Of a stretch of DNA of 64,000 bases, positions 33,813-41,808 are shown one piece after another. The notes under the pieces were generated by a model. It did not search any database, was not told the origin of the DNA, and saw only the letters and a list, made by a program, of their open reading frames with translations. Both the position numbers and the translations under genes were made by a program. How positions within the stretch are numbered: the first letter of the stretch is position 1; each line of letters begins with the position of its first letter. The DNA comes from CAZPWQ01 sp964590495 (GTDB lineage Bacteria > Bacteroidota > Rhodothermia > Balneolales > Balneolaceae), in the NCBI GenBank assembly GCA_964590495.1, contig CAZPWQ010000004.1, positions 4,349 to 68,348 of the forward strand, read 5' to 3'.

Positions 33813-35171
33813 TTGCACGGATATCTGTTGATCGGGCTGCTGATTGCGGCTATTCTGTTTATTGTTTACAGTACGGCTAAAGTAAAACTACATCCTTTTT
33901 TGGCACTCCTGCTGGCCTGTTTCGGGGTGGGACTCCTCTCCGGGCTACCGGCCGCAGAAACGATTACTGCCATCACCGACGGATTCGGCGGGACCCTCGG
34001 CTCCATCGGTATAGTGATAGCCGCCGGTACTATTATCGGTGCTTTGCTTGAGAAAAGCGGCGGAACGGTAGTAATCGCAAACCTGGTCGTCGGCTGGATC
34101 GGCAAAGCGCGTTCAGCGTTGGCGATGAGCATTACGGGTGCCATTGTGTCCATACCGGTTTTCAGCGACTCTGGATTCATTATCCTTTCCCCGCTGAACC
34201 GTTCATTGGCATCCAAAGCCAATAAATCACTTGCACTGTATGCAGTGGCGCTTAGTATGGGGCTCTACGCCACACATGTTTTTGTGCCACCCACGCCCGG
34301 GCCAATCGCCGCAGCTGGTACACTGGAAGCGGACATCGGATCGGTCATCCTGCTGGGTATTGTGGTTACAATCCCGGTTATAATCGTTACCTATCTATTT
34401 GCTGTAGCTATGGGTAAGCGAATATATATCGATCCCGAATCCTCACCGACCGCTGAACAGGATATCAGTGAGCAGACAGATGAGATAGATGACAAAAATC
34501 TGCCTGGTGCAGTCACTGCCCTGCTCCCGATTTTGCTTCCCGTGGTGCTGATTTCTCTCGGCTCCGTCGCTTCGCTACCGGCCGAACCGTTCGGCCAGGG
34601 GTGGGCTGCCGCCACCATTCTTTTTCTCGGGGACCCGAATACGGCTCTCATCATCGGTGTACTGCTGGCTTTTCGCACCGTCCCCGACCGCGGACCGAAA
34701 GTGTACGGCGAATGGGTCGGTAAGGGATTAAAAAGTGCGGGAGTTATTATATTGATTACCGGAGCCGGCGGTGCTTTCGGCAATGTACTTCGCGCCACCG
34801 ATATCGGCACCTTCCTTGGTGAGAGTCTGGCCGCCTGGAACATCGGTATCCTGCTGCCTTTCCTGATTGCTGCCGCTCTGAAAACAGCACAGGGATCGTC
34901 GACTGTGGCCATCATCACTACCGCCTCCATCATGGTGCCCCTCCTCTCCGGCATCGGCCTGGCAGAGGGATTGGGTCCGGCGCTCGCTACACTAGCTATC
35001 GGAGCGGGGGCTATGACTGTCTCACATGCCAACGACAGTTATTTCTGGGTGGTAAGTCAGTTTTCGGGGATGGATGTCTCCCAGGCCTACCGCCTGCAGA
35101 CGCTGGGATCGGCCGTCGCGGGAGTTACGGGAATGGCCGTGGTTTTTGTGATGAGTTGGTTTTTAGTGTAG
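33813..35171 (+). CDS. GntP-family gluconate/sugar-acid permease
   Basis: The 452-residue inner-membrane symporter has about 12 to 14 helices. Family landmarks are HPFLALLLACFGVGL, IGIVIAAGTIIGALLEKSGG, IPVFSDSGFIIL, GLYATHVFVPPTPGPIAAA and the C-terminal KTAQGSSTVAIITTASI and SHANDSYFWVVSQFSGM. It takes up gluconate-like sugar acids with protons. The start is TTG at 33813 with AGAGG a few bases upstream; it is divergent from the serine hydrolase. No gluconate kinase is in the window; the lactonase-linked operon at 20-23 kb is a possible functional partner. Confidence 0.94.
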   Translation: MHGYLLIGLLIAAILFIVYSTAKVKLHPFLALLLACFGVGLLSGLPAAETITAITDGFGGTLGSIGIVIAAGTIIGALLEKSGGTVVIANLVVGWIGKARSALAMSITGAIVSIPVFSDSGFIILSPLNRSLASKANKSLALYAVALSMGLYATHVFVPPTPGPIAAAGTLEADIGSVILLGIVVTIPVIIVTYLFAVAMGKRIYIDPESSPTAEQDISEQTDEIDDKNLPGAVTALLPILLPVVLISLGSVASLPAEPFGQGWAAATILFLGDPNTALIIGVLLAFRTVPDRGPKVYGEWVGKGLKSAGVIILITGAGGAFGNVLRATDIGTFLGESLAAWNIGILLPFLIAAALKTAQGSSTVAIITTASIMVPLLSGIGLAEGLGPALATLAIGAGAMTVSHANDSYFWVVSQFSGMDVSQAYRLQTLGSAVAGVTGMAVVFVMSWFLV

Positions 35172-35309
35172 TAGTAAGTAGAAGGTAAAAAGTAGAAAGT
35201 AAAGGGCCGCGGATTATCACGAATGGGAACTGATCTGTAAATATTTGTGTGAATCTGTGGCTGTATTATATTTTTGTATTCAGCAGAATAACTTTAGTGT
35301 TTATAAATT

Positions 35310-36110
35310 ATGAAATTATACAGTCACATAATCCTATTTCTGTTAATCTACTTTTCTACACAATTCGTACAGGCGCAGATTTCTTTTGAAACCGTTGCAA
35401 TATTTCCGGCGGAGGAAGCACACCAGGCGGTGGCCGTGGATTCAAGTCACTTTTATGCGATCGCGTCCCGCTCCATCGGCAAATATGATAAAGAAACGGG
35501 CGGAAAGATTGATGAGTGGAAAGAAAAAGATGATGGTCCCATTCTTCATCTCGACAGCGGCGTTATCGTCGACGGCAAACTCTATGCCGCTCATTCCAAT
35601 TATCCGGAAATACCGATGACCAGCTCGGTGGAGGTCTGGGATACCCAGTCGATGATGCACTACGGCAGCTACAGTTTCGGCATAAACAAGGGATCTCTCA
35701 CCTGGATCGACCGGCACAACGGATACTGGTGGGGTACTTTTGCACATTACGATGAGTTCGAGCAGGAGATCGGCAAAGACAACCGGTGGACCACCCTCGT
35801 CCGTTTCGATGACGAATGGAACATTCTCGACTCGTGGGTATTTCCCACAGAGGTTCTTGACCGGTTCGACGGCAAAAGCAATTCCGGCGGCTCCTGGGGA
35901 ACCGACGGACTTCTTTACCTGTCGGGACACGACAGGGGTGAACTTTATGCCATAAGACTTCCTGAAGCGGGATCCGAACTGGTGCTGGTGGATATCATTT
36001 CCGTGGAAAGCGAAGGCCAGGGTATAGCCTGGGACCGTTCAGAACCGGGCAATCTCTACACCATCATACGCAGTACACGAGAGGTGGTGATATCGAGAAA
36101 ATCGCCATAG
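35310..36110 (+). CDS. Secreted beta-propeller-like protein of unknown function
   Basis: The 266-residue protein has a clear signal peptide (cleavage after VQA, near residue 22) followed by repeated strand units with Trp and Gly (HQAVAVDSSHFYAIASRSIGKYDKETG, GVIVDGKLYAAHSNYP, GSWGTDGLLYLSGHDRGELYAIRLP), typical of a small propeller. I cannot name an enzyme family. It ends 34 bases before the second copy of the 30-base palindromic element. Confidence 0.75.
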   Translation: MKLYSHIILFLLIYFSTQFVQAQISFETVAIFPAEEAHQAVAVDSSHFYAIASRSIGKYDKETGGKIDEWKEKDDGPILHLDSGVIVDGKLYAAHSNYPEIPMTSSVEVWDTQSMMHYGSYSFGINKGSLTWIDRHNGYWWGTFAHYDEFEQEIGKDNRWTTLVRFDDEWNILDSWVFPTEVLDRFDGKSNSGGSWGTDGLLYLSGHDRGELYAIRLPEAGSELVLVDIISVESEGQGIAWDRSEPGNLYTIIRSTREVVISRKSP

Positions 36111-36140
36111 CTATCTGCTGGTTCAGTACCTGTATTACAG

Positions 36141-36170
36141 GCTGGTTCAAGCGTCCACGCTTGAACCTTT
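36141..36170 (-). repeat. Dispersed 30-base palindromic element, copy 2
   Basis: This is identical, in inverse orientation, to 1271-1300, including the asymmetric flanks. It lies between the propeller gene and the tRNA and may act as a terminator, though no T run follows. Confidence 0.85.
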
Positions 36171-36346
36171 ACTCGGACGAGACAGAAATTTACGGTTGTA
36201 CATTCCAAAACCGCAGTATTTAAAAGCGAAGAATTGATATTTTCCAATCGGGAATAAAACCTAAATTCTGTCAATTCTGTATTGTAGATATAATCATTAA
36301 AGCCTTATATTAGGCGTCTTGTTAATAAGCACGGAAGAAAGTACCT

Positions 36347-36434
36347 GCCCGAGTGGCGGAATTGGTAGACGCGTTGGACTTAAAATCCAATGGGCATCTA
36401 AATGCCCGTGTCGGTTCGAGTCCGACCTCGGGTA
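36347..36434 (+). tRNA. tRNA-Leu (anticodon TAA)
   Basis: This is a complete class II tRNA of 88 bases. The acceptor arm GCCCGAG pairs with CTCGGGT plus discriminator A, the D-loop region is AATTGGTAGA, the anticodon stem-loop TTGGA-CTTAAAA-TCCAA reads UAA, the long variable arm is GGGCAT...ATGCCC, and the T-arm is GTCGG-TTCGAGT-CCGAC. CCA is not encoded. The last 22 bases and trailer are partly duplicated 103 bases downstream. Confidence 0.96.
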
Positions 36435-36520
36435 CTTTCTTTTTTCTTTATTGAAAGCAAATCTTTTACTACAGCAAACCTACTCAGTAACAGCAGTCGG
36501 ACCCGATGGGGTTAATCGGG

Positions 36521-36542
36521 GAGTCCGACCTCGTGTACTTTC
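36521..36542 (+). repeat. Partial copy of tRNA-Leu 3' end (attachment-site-like)
   Basis: GAGTCCGACCTCG-T-GTACTTTC matches the tRNA-Leu 3' end and trailer (36418-36439) at 21 of 22 bases, in the same orientation. A duplicated tRNA 3' end is the classic trace of site-specific integration. The 5' part of this copy overlaps a hairpin GTCGGAC...GTCCGAC. Confidence 0.7.
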
Positions 36543-36570
36543 CTCATTTTCGGTTAATGGGCACATCCCA

Positions 36571-36990
36571 TCAAACTCTACCAAACCGGACTATCTTTTT
36601 CTTTTTGCTTTTAACACTGTGTTTAACCGGCAGGTCAATCACAAGAGGGCAGGAAAAAAAGATAGTGCTGTAGGTGCCCAGGATGATTCCCACCAGCAGG
36701 GCGAATGAAAAGCCTTTGAGTGCGGCTCCGCCGAACAGGAAGAGAACCGTCACTACAAAAAGGGTTGTCAGCGACGTTACCACCGTACGGCTCAGTGTCT
36801 GGTTCACGCTGGTATTCACCAGTTCCGGCCAGTCAAGATTCCGGCGCATGAGGCGGTTTTCACGGATCCGGTCGAACACCACAATAGTGTCGTTCAGCGA
36901 GTACCCGATGATGGTCAGTAAAGCGGCAATCAGGGTCTGGTCAATATCCATGTTGAAGGGCAGGATGACATCACTTGACTTGCTTGGTGA
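36571..36990 (-). pseudogene. secF: 3' fragment of a SecF/SecDF gene
   Basis: An open frame of 126 or more residues matches the C-terminal end of SecF, the proton-driven protein-export subunit. Landmarks are ILPFNMDIDQTLIAA, LLTIIGYSLNDTIVVFDRIREN and a long run of hydrophobic helices (VVTSLTTLFVVTVLFLFGG, GTYSTIFF), followed by a basic tail. The expected first five helices and periplasmic domain are missing: upstream of about 36985 homology stops and AT-rich unrelated sequence begins. It is a gene fragment, presumably left by recombination beside the tRNA, with the intact copy elsewhere. Confidence 0.85.
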
Positions 36991-37085
36991 ATTATAAATT
37001 GAAATTACGACTAATTTTAATTAGTCAATATATATTTTTTAATATTTCATCGAATTAATCTACGCCCCTTAACCCCGACCCAACT

Positions 37086-37481
37086 CTATTTATGGTTGAA
37101 AAAGCTGATTAACTCATTTGCACGTATCAATGATTCAAACCAGTTACGGAAATCATTGCCAGTCGCCTCAAGTTCGATATATGCCAGTCCAATCGCATCA
37201 AGATAATTAAGCCTGATGTTATCCAATCCCGCCAATCCGGCTGTCTTCAAATCAGTACGCATGCGATACTTTATATTTTGCAACCGTGTAGCAGCATAAC
37301 TAAAATGTTCTTCTTTAAAAGGTTTTTTATCTGACAGGTAATTGTAAAGATTATTCATTTCATCATTATACCATTCAACACGTTCAAAAATGGTTTTCCC
37401 AAACCAATCATTATGTAATTTCTTCATCATTGCATCAATATTTTTATTATTGTTTTTCTTTCGCCCAACATAAGGTCGCAT
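37086..37481 (-). CDS. Hypothetical orphan protein, 131 residues
   Basis: The product is basic and rich in Asn, Lys and aromatic residues (MRPYVGRKKNNNKN, HNDWFGKTIFERVEWYNDEMNNLYNYL), probably all-helical, and of no family that I recognise. Its AT-rich coding sequence differs from the neighbours. Its position after the tRNA 3' duplication and the secF fragment suggests it arrived with a mobile element, perhaps as cargo or an element-encoded gene. No integrase is nearby. Confidence 0.55.
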   Translation of the reverse strand: MRPYVGRKKNNNKNIDAMMKKLHNDWFGKTIFERVEWYNDEMNNLYNYLSDKKPFKEEHFSYAATRLQNIKYRMRTDLKTAGLAGLDNIRLNYLDAIGLAYIELEATGNDFRNWFESLIRANELISFFNHK

Positions 37482-37755
37482 GACTTGCTATGACCCAATA
37501 TTTTCTATGAAATGTCTGTAGAAAAAGATGAGTACATGCCGGTCATAGTCATCAAAGGTAAAGATGTACCTTTATTAGGAACTCGATTAGTAAGTACCGG
37601 CTCATATTACTTTTATTTGTATACTATTTATTTACCTACCACCTCTAATTGGAATAGATGAAATAAATGAAAAACTATTAAAATAAGGGGAATAAAGTCC
37701 ATACGTTCCCGTTGAGGAATTAACTAAGTTTAAATCTATAACAGACAGATTTCAT

Positions 37756-38307
37756 ATGTTCAAATACTTAACAGCACTCTTACTAGGAATTTCATTAATC
37801 AGCTGTCAGAATGACTCTCCCGAGGATACTGCCCAAGAGCAGCCGGGACAGATGCAGCAACCGGCTCCGAATCAAATGCAGCAATCTCCTCCGGATATTG
37901 ATGTCTCAGATGATGAGATCGGATTGTTTGCGGATGCAGTTATGAATGTTCAGGAAGTCCAGATGGGCTCGCAGCAGGATATGATGAAGATTATTCAGGA
38001 TGAAGGACTCGATGTAGAAACATATAACCAGGTTGCACAGGGACTTCAAACGGGTCAATCTGCAGATGAACTTGACGTAACAGAGGAAGAGATGGAAAAA
38101 TTTAATAATGCTTCTGAAGAAATCGAGGGAATGCAGCAAGATATGCAGGATGAGATAGAAACTGCTATTGAAGATGCCGGTATGGAGATGGCACGATTCG
38201 AGGAAATCAACCGGGCTGTCGAACAGGATCCGGAACTTCAGCAAAAAGTGAGGGCTGAACTGCAATCAGAACAAATGCAACAGCAACCACAGGGACCTCA
38301 AAACTGA
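37756..38307 (+). CDS. DUF4168-like lipoprotein
   Basis: The 183-residue protein has a lipobox LISCQ (Cys17), a Gln/Pro/Met-rich linker and then a helical, acidic domain (about 50-165). It resembles DUF4168: DDEIGLFADAVMNVQEVQ, VETYNQVAQGLQ and FEEINRAVEQDPELQQKV. Both ends of the mature protein are low-complexity and Gln-rich. Function is unknown; it is probably periplasmic or on the outer membrane. A strong terminator follows, so it is probably monocistronic. Confidence 0.85.
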   Translation: MFKYLTALLLGISLISCQNDSPEDTAQEQPGQMQQPAPNQMQQSPPDIDVSDDEIGLFADAVMNVQEVQMGSQQDMMKIIQDEGLDVETYNQVAQGLQTGQSADELDVTEEEMEKFNNASEEIEGMQQDMQDEIETAIEDAGMEMARFEEINRAVEQDPELQQKVRAELQSEQMQQQPQGPQN

Positions 38308-38338
38308 TCATTTATTAGAACAGGACACCACAAAAGCG

Positions 38339-38377
38339 AACCCCGTTACACATATTGTGTGACGGGGTTTTGTTTTT
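38339..38377 (+). terminator. Rho-independent terminator after DUF4168 gene
   Basis: The stem AACCCCGTTACACA pairs with TGTGTGACGGGGTT (one G-T pair) around TAT, and TTGTTTTT follows. It lies 32 bases after the stop. Confidence 0.92.
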
Positions 38378-38474
38378 GAACGCATATTTTTGAAAACCAT
38401 GAATAAAAAATACAAAGACTGTATTCAATCCTTATATTGCCACGAACAGATGCTATTTGACCTCAACTTATAAT

Positions 38475-39062
38475 ATGCTCATATCAAAAGATTTACCATC
38501 TGAGAAATCGCGTAACATCGTTCTCAGAGAATTAAAAAAAGGCACATCCGACAGTAAACACGATTTCCGTTACCTCTCATTGGCTACGGTCGATCCCGAA
38601 AAACAAGAGCCCTCGATTCGCATGCTCGTTCTTCGGGAAGTCGACAACAACTGGTCATTTATTCTCTATACCGACGCCCGCACAGCAAAAGTCGACGAGC
38701 TGTTAAAAAATGATAAAGCCTCCCTGCTGTTCTGGCACTCCTACCACAAGGTACAGGTTACCGTGAAAACCAACATCCGGGTACATCACAAAAATGAAAC
38801 AGCTCTGGATTACTGGAAGAAAGATGTCCATAGTCAGGCACAGAAAGCCTATACTCCAATAGTCAGTCCCGGAACACCAATTGAACAACCGGAAGACGCT
38901 TATAAGTGGCCTGATGAGTATACACCCGCTAATTTTTGTGTATTAGAGTGTATTGCTAAAGAGTTGCAACTGCTTCAAATTAGCGGCAAGGAACATATAC
39001 GACATCATTTTACGCGACCTGACGCCGATAAAGACTGGTCCGGGGGTTGGATTGCTCCTTAA
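38475..39062 (+). CDS. Pyridoxamine 5'-phosphate oxidase-family flavin-binding protein
   Basis: The product is about 195 residues with a split-barrel FMN-binding fold: RYLSLATVDPEKQEPSIRMLVLREV, YTDARTAKVDELLKNDKASLLFWHSYHKVQVTVK, then DWSGGWIAP at the end. It is closer to the Alr4036-like group of general FMN-binding proteins than to PdxH, because the canonical PdxH C-terminal RLSP segment is missing. A TTG at 38457 would extend it by six codons; the ATG is preferred. The substrate is unknown. Confidence 0.85.
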   Translation: MLISKDLPSEKSRNIVLRELKKGTSDSKHDFRYLSLATVDPEKQEPSIRMLVLREVDNNWSFILYTDARTAKVDELLKNDKASLLFWHSYHKVQVTVKTNIRVHHKNETALDYWKKDVHSQAQKAYTPIVSPGTPIEQPEDAYKWPDEYTPANFCVLECIAKELQLLQISGKEHIRHHFTRPDADKDWSGGWIAP

Positions 39063-39158
39063 TTATTACTTTATCAAATTATAAACCAGATTCTAATTGC
39101 CTTATCTTTTGTTTTTACTATTTTAATGTACTTTATCAAAAACATGTTATAATTAGGT

Positions 39159-39539
39159 ATGGATAAAGAAAAAATGAAAGTTTTAATCGTCGAAGATGAT
39201 TTGATCCTTAATCTTCTGTATGAAAGTTACCTGGAACGGCTGGGCTTTGAGACAGAAGGAGAATTGGTATATGGCAAAACTGCTATTGAGACAACAAAAA
39301 AGATCAATCCGGATCTGATCATTATGGACATAACACTGGAAGGCGAAATTGACGGGATTGAAGCAATGCTTGCAATCCGGGAGTTTTCTGATGTGCCTGT
39401 CATTTATGTAACTGGAAATTCCGACCCTTACCATGTCGAAAGAGCGAAAGAGACCAATTACCTCGATTACCTTTCCAAACCAATAGAATTCGACGATCTC
39501 AAGAAATCCATTGAAAAACATTTTTCACAAACCTCCTGA
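39159..39539 (+). CDS. Single-domain response regulator
   Basis: The 126-residue receiver has VEDD (11-14), acceptor Asp57 in IIMDITLEGEIDG, Thr in YVTGNSDP and Lys in YLSKPIEF. The DITLEGxxDGIEA form is common in Bacteroidota CheY-like proteins. There is no output domain and no adjacent kinase on the same transcript. The next gene's true start lies 61 bases after its stop. Confidence 0.9.
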   Translation: MDKEKMKVLIVEDDLILNLLYESYLERLGFETEGELVYGKTAIETTKKINPDLIIMDITLEGEIDGIEAMLAIREFSDVPVIYVTGNSDPYHVERAKETNYLDYLSKPIEFDDLKKSIEKHFSQTS

Positions 39540-39600
39540 CAATACAGTAATCATTGATGGTGACCGCTGCAAGGGGACCAGTAATTACAATTCCTTTAAT

Positions 39601-41634
39601 ATGAGTTTCACACGCACCAGTTTCCATATGATAATCACGCTGGGGATAGCAGGCACATTGTTCTTTTCCGCCTGTGCGCCTACGCAGCAAACTACAACAC
39701 AGGAACGGGAACCGACGGCTGTTTCTGATACCACAAAGGAACTACCGGGGAAAAAACGTCCTGTACCCAATCCCATTTCAATTGAAATTCCCAACGCTTT
39801 CTTTGCTGCCGCTGACGCCGGAACACGGACTATTTCCGGCGAACCCGGACCTGAATACTGGCAACAGTGGACAAACTACGATATGCAGGTGGAACTGATT
39901 CCTGAAGAAAAACTGATCAGGGGAAGCAGTACCATCACCTATCATAATAATTCCCCGAATACGCTGAACGAAATACTTCTTGAACTTTCTCAAAATCTTC
40001 ACAGAGAAGGTGTTCAGCGCAATGAAACAGCAGAAGTAACCGGGGGTATAACTCTTAACAAAGTTATGCAGGGTGGTTCTGAGCTAAAGGAATTGCAATC
40101 TTCCAACGATTCAAACGGTTATGGAGTAAATGGTACCTTAATGGTTGTACGACCTTCAAACCCGGTTGAACCCGGTGATTCGGTACAAATGCAGGTAGAG
40201 TGGGAATTCACTGTTCCCCGGCAGGGTGCAAGCGGACGTATGGGCTACAGCGAGGACAATCTCTATTTTATCGCGTACTGGTATCCTCAGGTGCGTGTCT
40301 ATGATGATGTAATAGGATGGCTTACCGATCCTTTTACCGGAAATGCCGAGTTCTATCACGGTTTTGGCAATTACAATGTTGATATTACCGTACCGGAACA
40401 ATGGATGGTTGCCTCAACCGGTACTCTGACCAACGGCGAAGAAGTCCTGAATGATGAAATATTAAGACGACTGCAAAAAGCACATCAAAGTGACTCTGTA
40501 ATGAATGTAGTGACCGAAGAAGATTTCGGTAACGTCACCCGATCAGCCGAAAACGGTAAAATAACATGGAACTACAATGCTGAGAATGTTCGTGATTTTG
40601 CCTTCAGCGTTACCAGCGAATCGATGTGGGATGCCACCCGCACAGAAGTAGGCGACCGTGACGGCGACGGAGAAACCGATTATGCCGCTATTAATGCTAT
40701 TTACCGGAACACAGCACCACTATGGACAAACGGAGCAGAATTCACGCAACATTCTGTGGGTTATTTGTCGGAGTATACCGGCCTAGAATATCCGTGGCCT
40801 CATATGACTTCTGTAGAGGGAGGAGGTATTATAGGCGGCGGCATGGAATTTCCCATGATGACGATTATTGGTGCTTATAACGGTCAGCCCGAAACTTCAC
40901 TATATTCCGTTATTGCCCATGAGATCGCACATATGTGGGTGCCGATGCAGATCAGTACCAACGAAAGACGCTACAGCTGGATTGACGAAGGGACCACCTC
41001 ATTTAATGAAAATCAATCATACCTGGATTATTATCCCACAGGTAATAATCCCGAACAGTCAGAATTTCAAAGTTATTTGCAGATTGCAGGATCCGGTTTG
41101 GAAGGTCCGGTTATGCGGTGGTCCGATTATCATTACAACGGTTTTGCATTCGGTATTGCTTCCTATCCCAAACCGGCGGCCCTGCTTATCAGCCTGAGGC
41201 ATCTTCTTGGTGAGGATATCTTTCAAAAAGCTCTGACAACTTTCCTGGAACAATGGAGATACAAGCATCCGTATCCCTGGGATCTGTTTAATACTTTTGA
41301 GAATGTAAGCGGAAAAGACCTCAGCTGGTTCTGGAGAAGCTGGTATTATGAAGTATGGATTCTTGATCAGGGCGTCGGTAATGTTACAAACACCGATTCC
41401 GGTACAGATATAATAATAGAAGATTATGGCCAAATACCTATGCCCGCTACCGTCGAAATAACATTGTCAGACAATTCCACGATTACCCATGAGATTCCGG
41501 TTGATGTATGGCTGCATGGAAATACAAGCACTACTATTAATATTGACTCAGATGTTGAGGTGACATCTGTAGTTGTTGATCCGGCAAATAAATTCCCGGA
41601 TGTCGACCGCAGTAATAACCGGTGGCAAAAGTAG
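39601..41634 (+). CDS. M1-family zinc metallopeptidase lipoprotein
   Basis: The 677-residue protein is from the ATG at 39601; an ATG at 39511 would overlap the receiver gene and spoil the signal peptide. The lipobox is FFSAC (Cys near 19). An N-terminal beta domain (to about 300) precedes the catalytic domain with GGGMEFPMM (substrate-binding, like GAMEN), HEIAHMW (zinc ligands His440 and His444) and the third ligand Glu463 in WIDEGTTSF, spaced as in M1. A C-terminal beta domain follows. It should act as a periplasmic aminopeptidase. A terminator follows. Confidence 0.93.
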   Translation: MSFTRTSFHMIITLGIAGTLFFSACAPTQQTTTQEREPTAVSDTTKELPGKKRPVPNPISIEIPNAFFAAADAGTRTISGEPGPEYWQQWTNYDMQVELIPEEKLIRGSSTITYHNNSPNTLNEILLELSQNLHREGVQRNETAEVTGGITLNKVMQGGSELKELQSSNDSNGYGVNGTLMVVRPSNPVEPGDSVQMQVEWEFTVPRQGASGRMGYSEDNLYFIAYWYPQVRVYDDVIGWLTDPFTGNAEFYHGFGNYNVDITVPEQWMVASTGTLTNGEEVLNDEILRRLQKAHQSDSVMNVVTEEDFGNVTRSAENGKITWNYNAENVRDFAFSVTSESMWDATRTEVGDRDGDGETDYAAINAIYRNTAPLWTNGAEFTQHSVGYLSEYTGLEYPWPHMTSVEGGGIIGGGMEFPMMTIIGAYNGQPETSLYSVIAHEIAHMWVPMQISTNERRYSWIDEGTTSFNENQSYLDYYPTGNNPEQSEFQSYLQIAGSGLEGPVMRWSDYHYNGFAFGIASYPKPAALLISLRHLLGEDIFQKALTTFLEQWRYKHPYPWDLFNTFENVSGKDLSWFWRSWYYEVWILDQGVGNVTNTDSGTDIIIEDYGQIPMPATVEITLSDNSTITHEIPVDVWLHGNTSTTINIDSDVEVTSVVVDPANKFPDVDRSNNRWQK

Positions 41635-41662
41635 GATATTCCTATTATTATACTACAGCCAG

Positions 41663-41690
41663 AAAGGGCATCTTTTTTGATGTCCTTTTA
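41663..41690 (+). terminator. Terminator after M1 peptidase gene
   Basis: The stem AAAGGGCATC-TTTTTT-GATGTCCTTT (one G-T pair) is followed by a T-rich stretch, 28 bases after the stop. Confidence 0.75.
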
Positions 41691-41808
41691 TTATTTGGGT
41701 CAATGAATTATTAAATTCAGTAAAACAACCGGAATTAAAAATTTGTTATCGTTAATTATTGCTTACATTTCTGGTCTTACAGACGATAGCAGATAGGAGA
41801 AATTTATT

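Noticed and set aside
34391..35032. 213-codon minus-strand frame.
   Set aside because: It is antisense to the well-supported GntP permease, with no domain and Pro/Ala-rich composition typical of shadow frames.
36481..36545. A second, complete tRNA was considered near the duplicated 3' end.
   Set aside because: Only the T-arm end and acceptor 3' strand are present; the 5' half and anticodon arm are missing.
37512..37661. 49-codon plus-strand frame beginning MSVEKDEYMPVIVIKGKDV.
   Set aside because: It reads like protein for the first 20 residues but the rest is low-quality; it may be a gene remnant in the tRNA-linked scar, but support is too weak to list.
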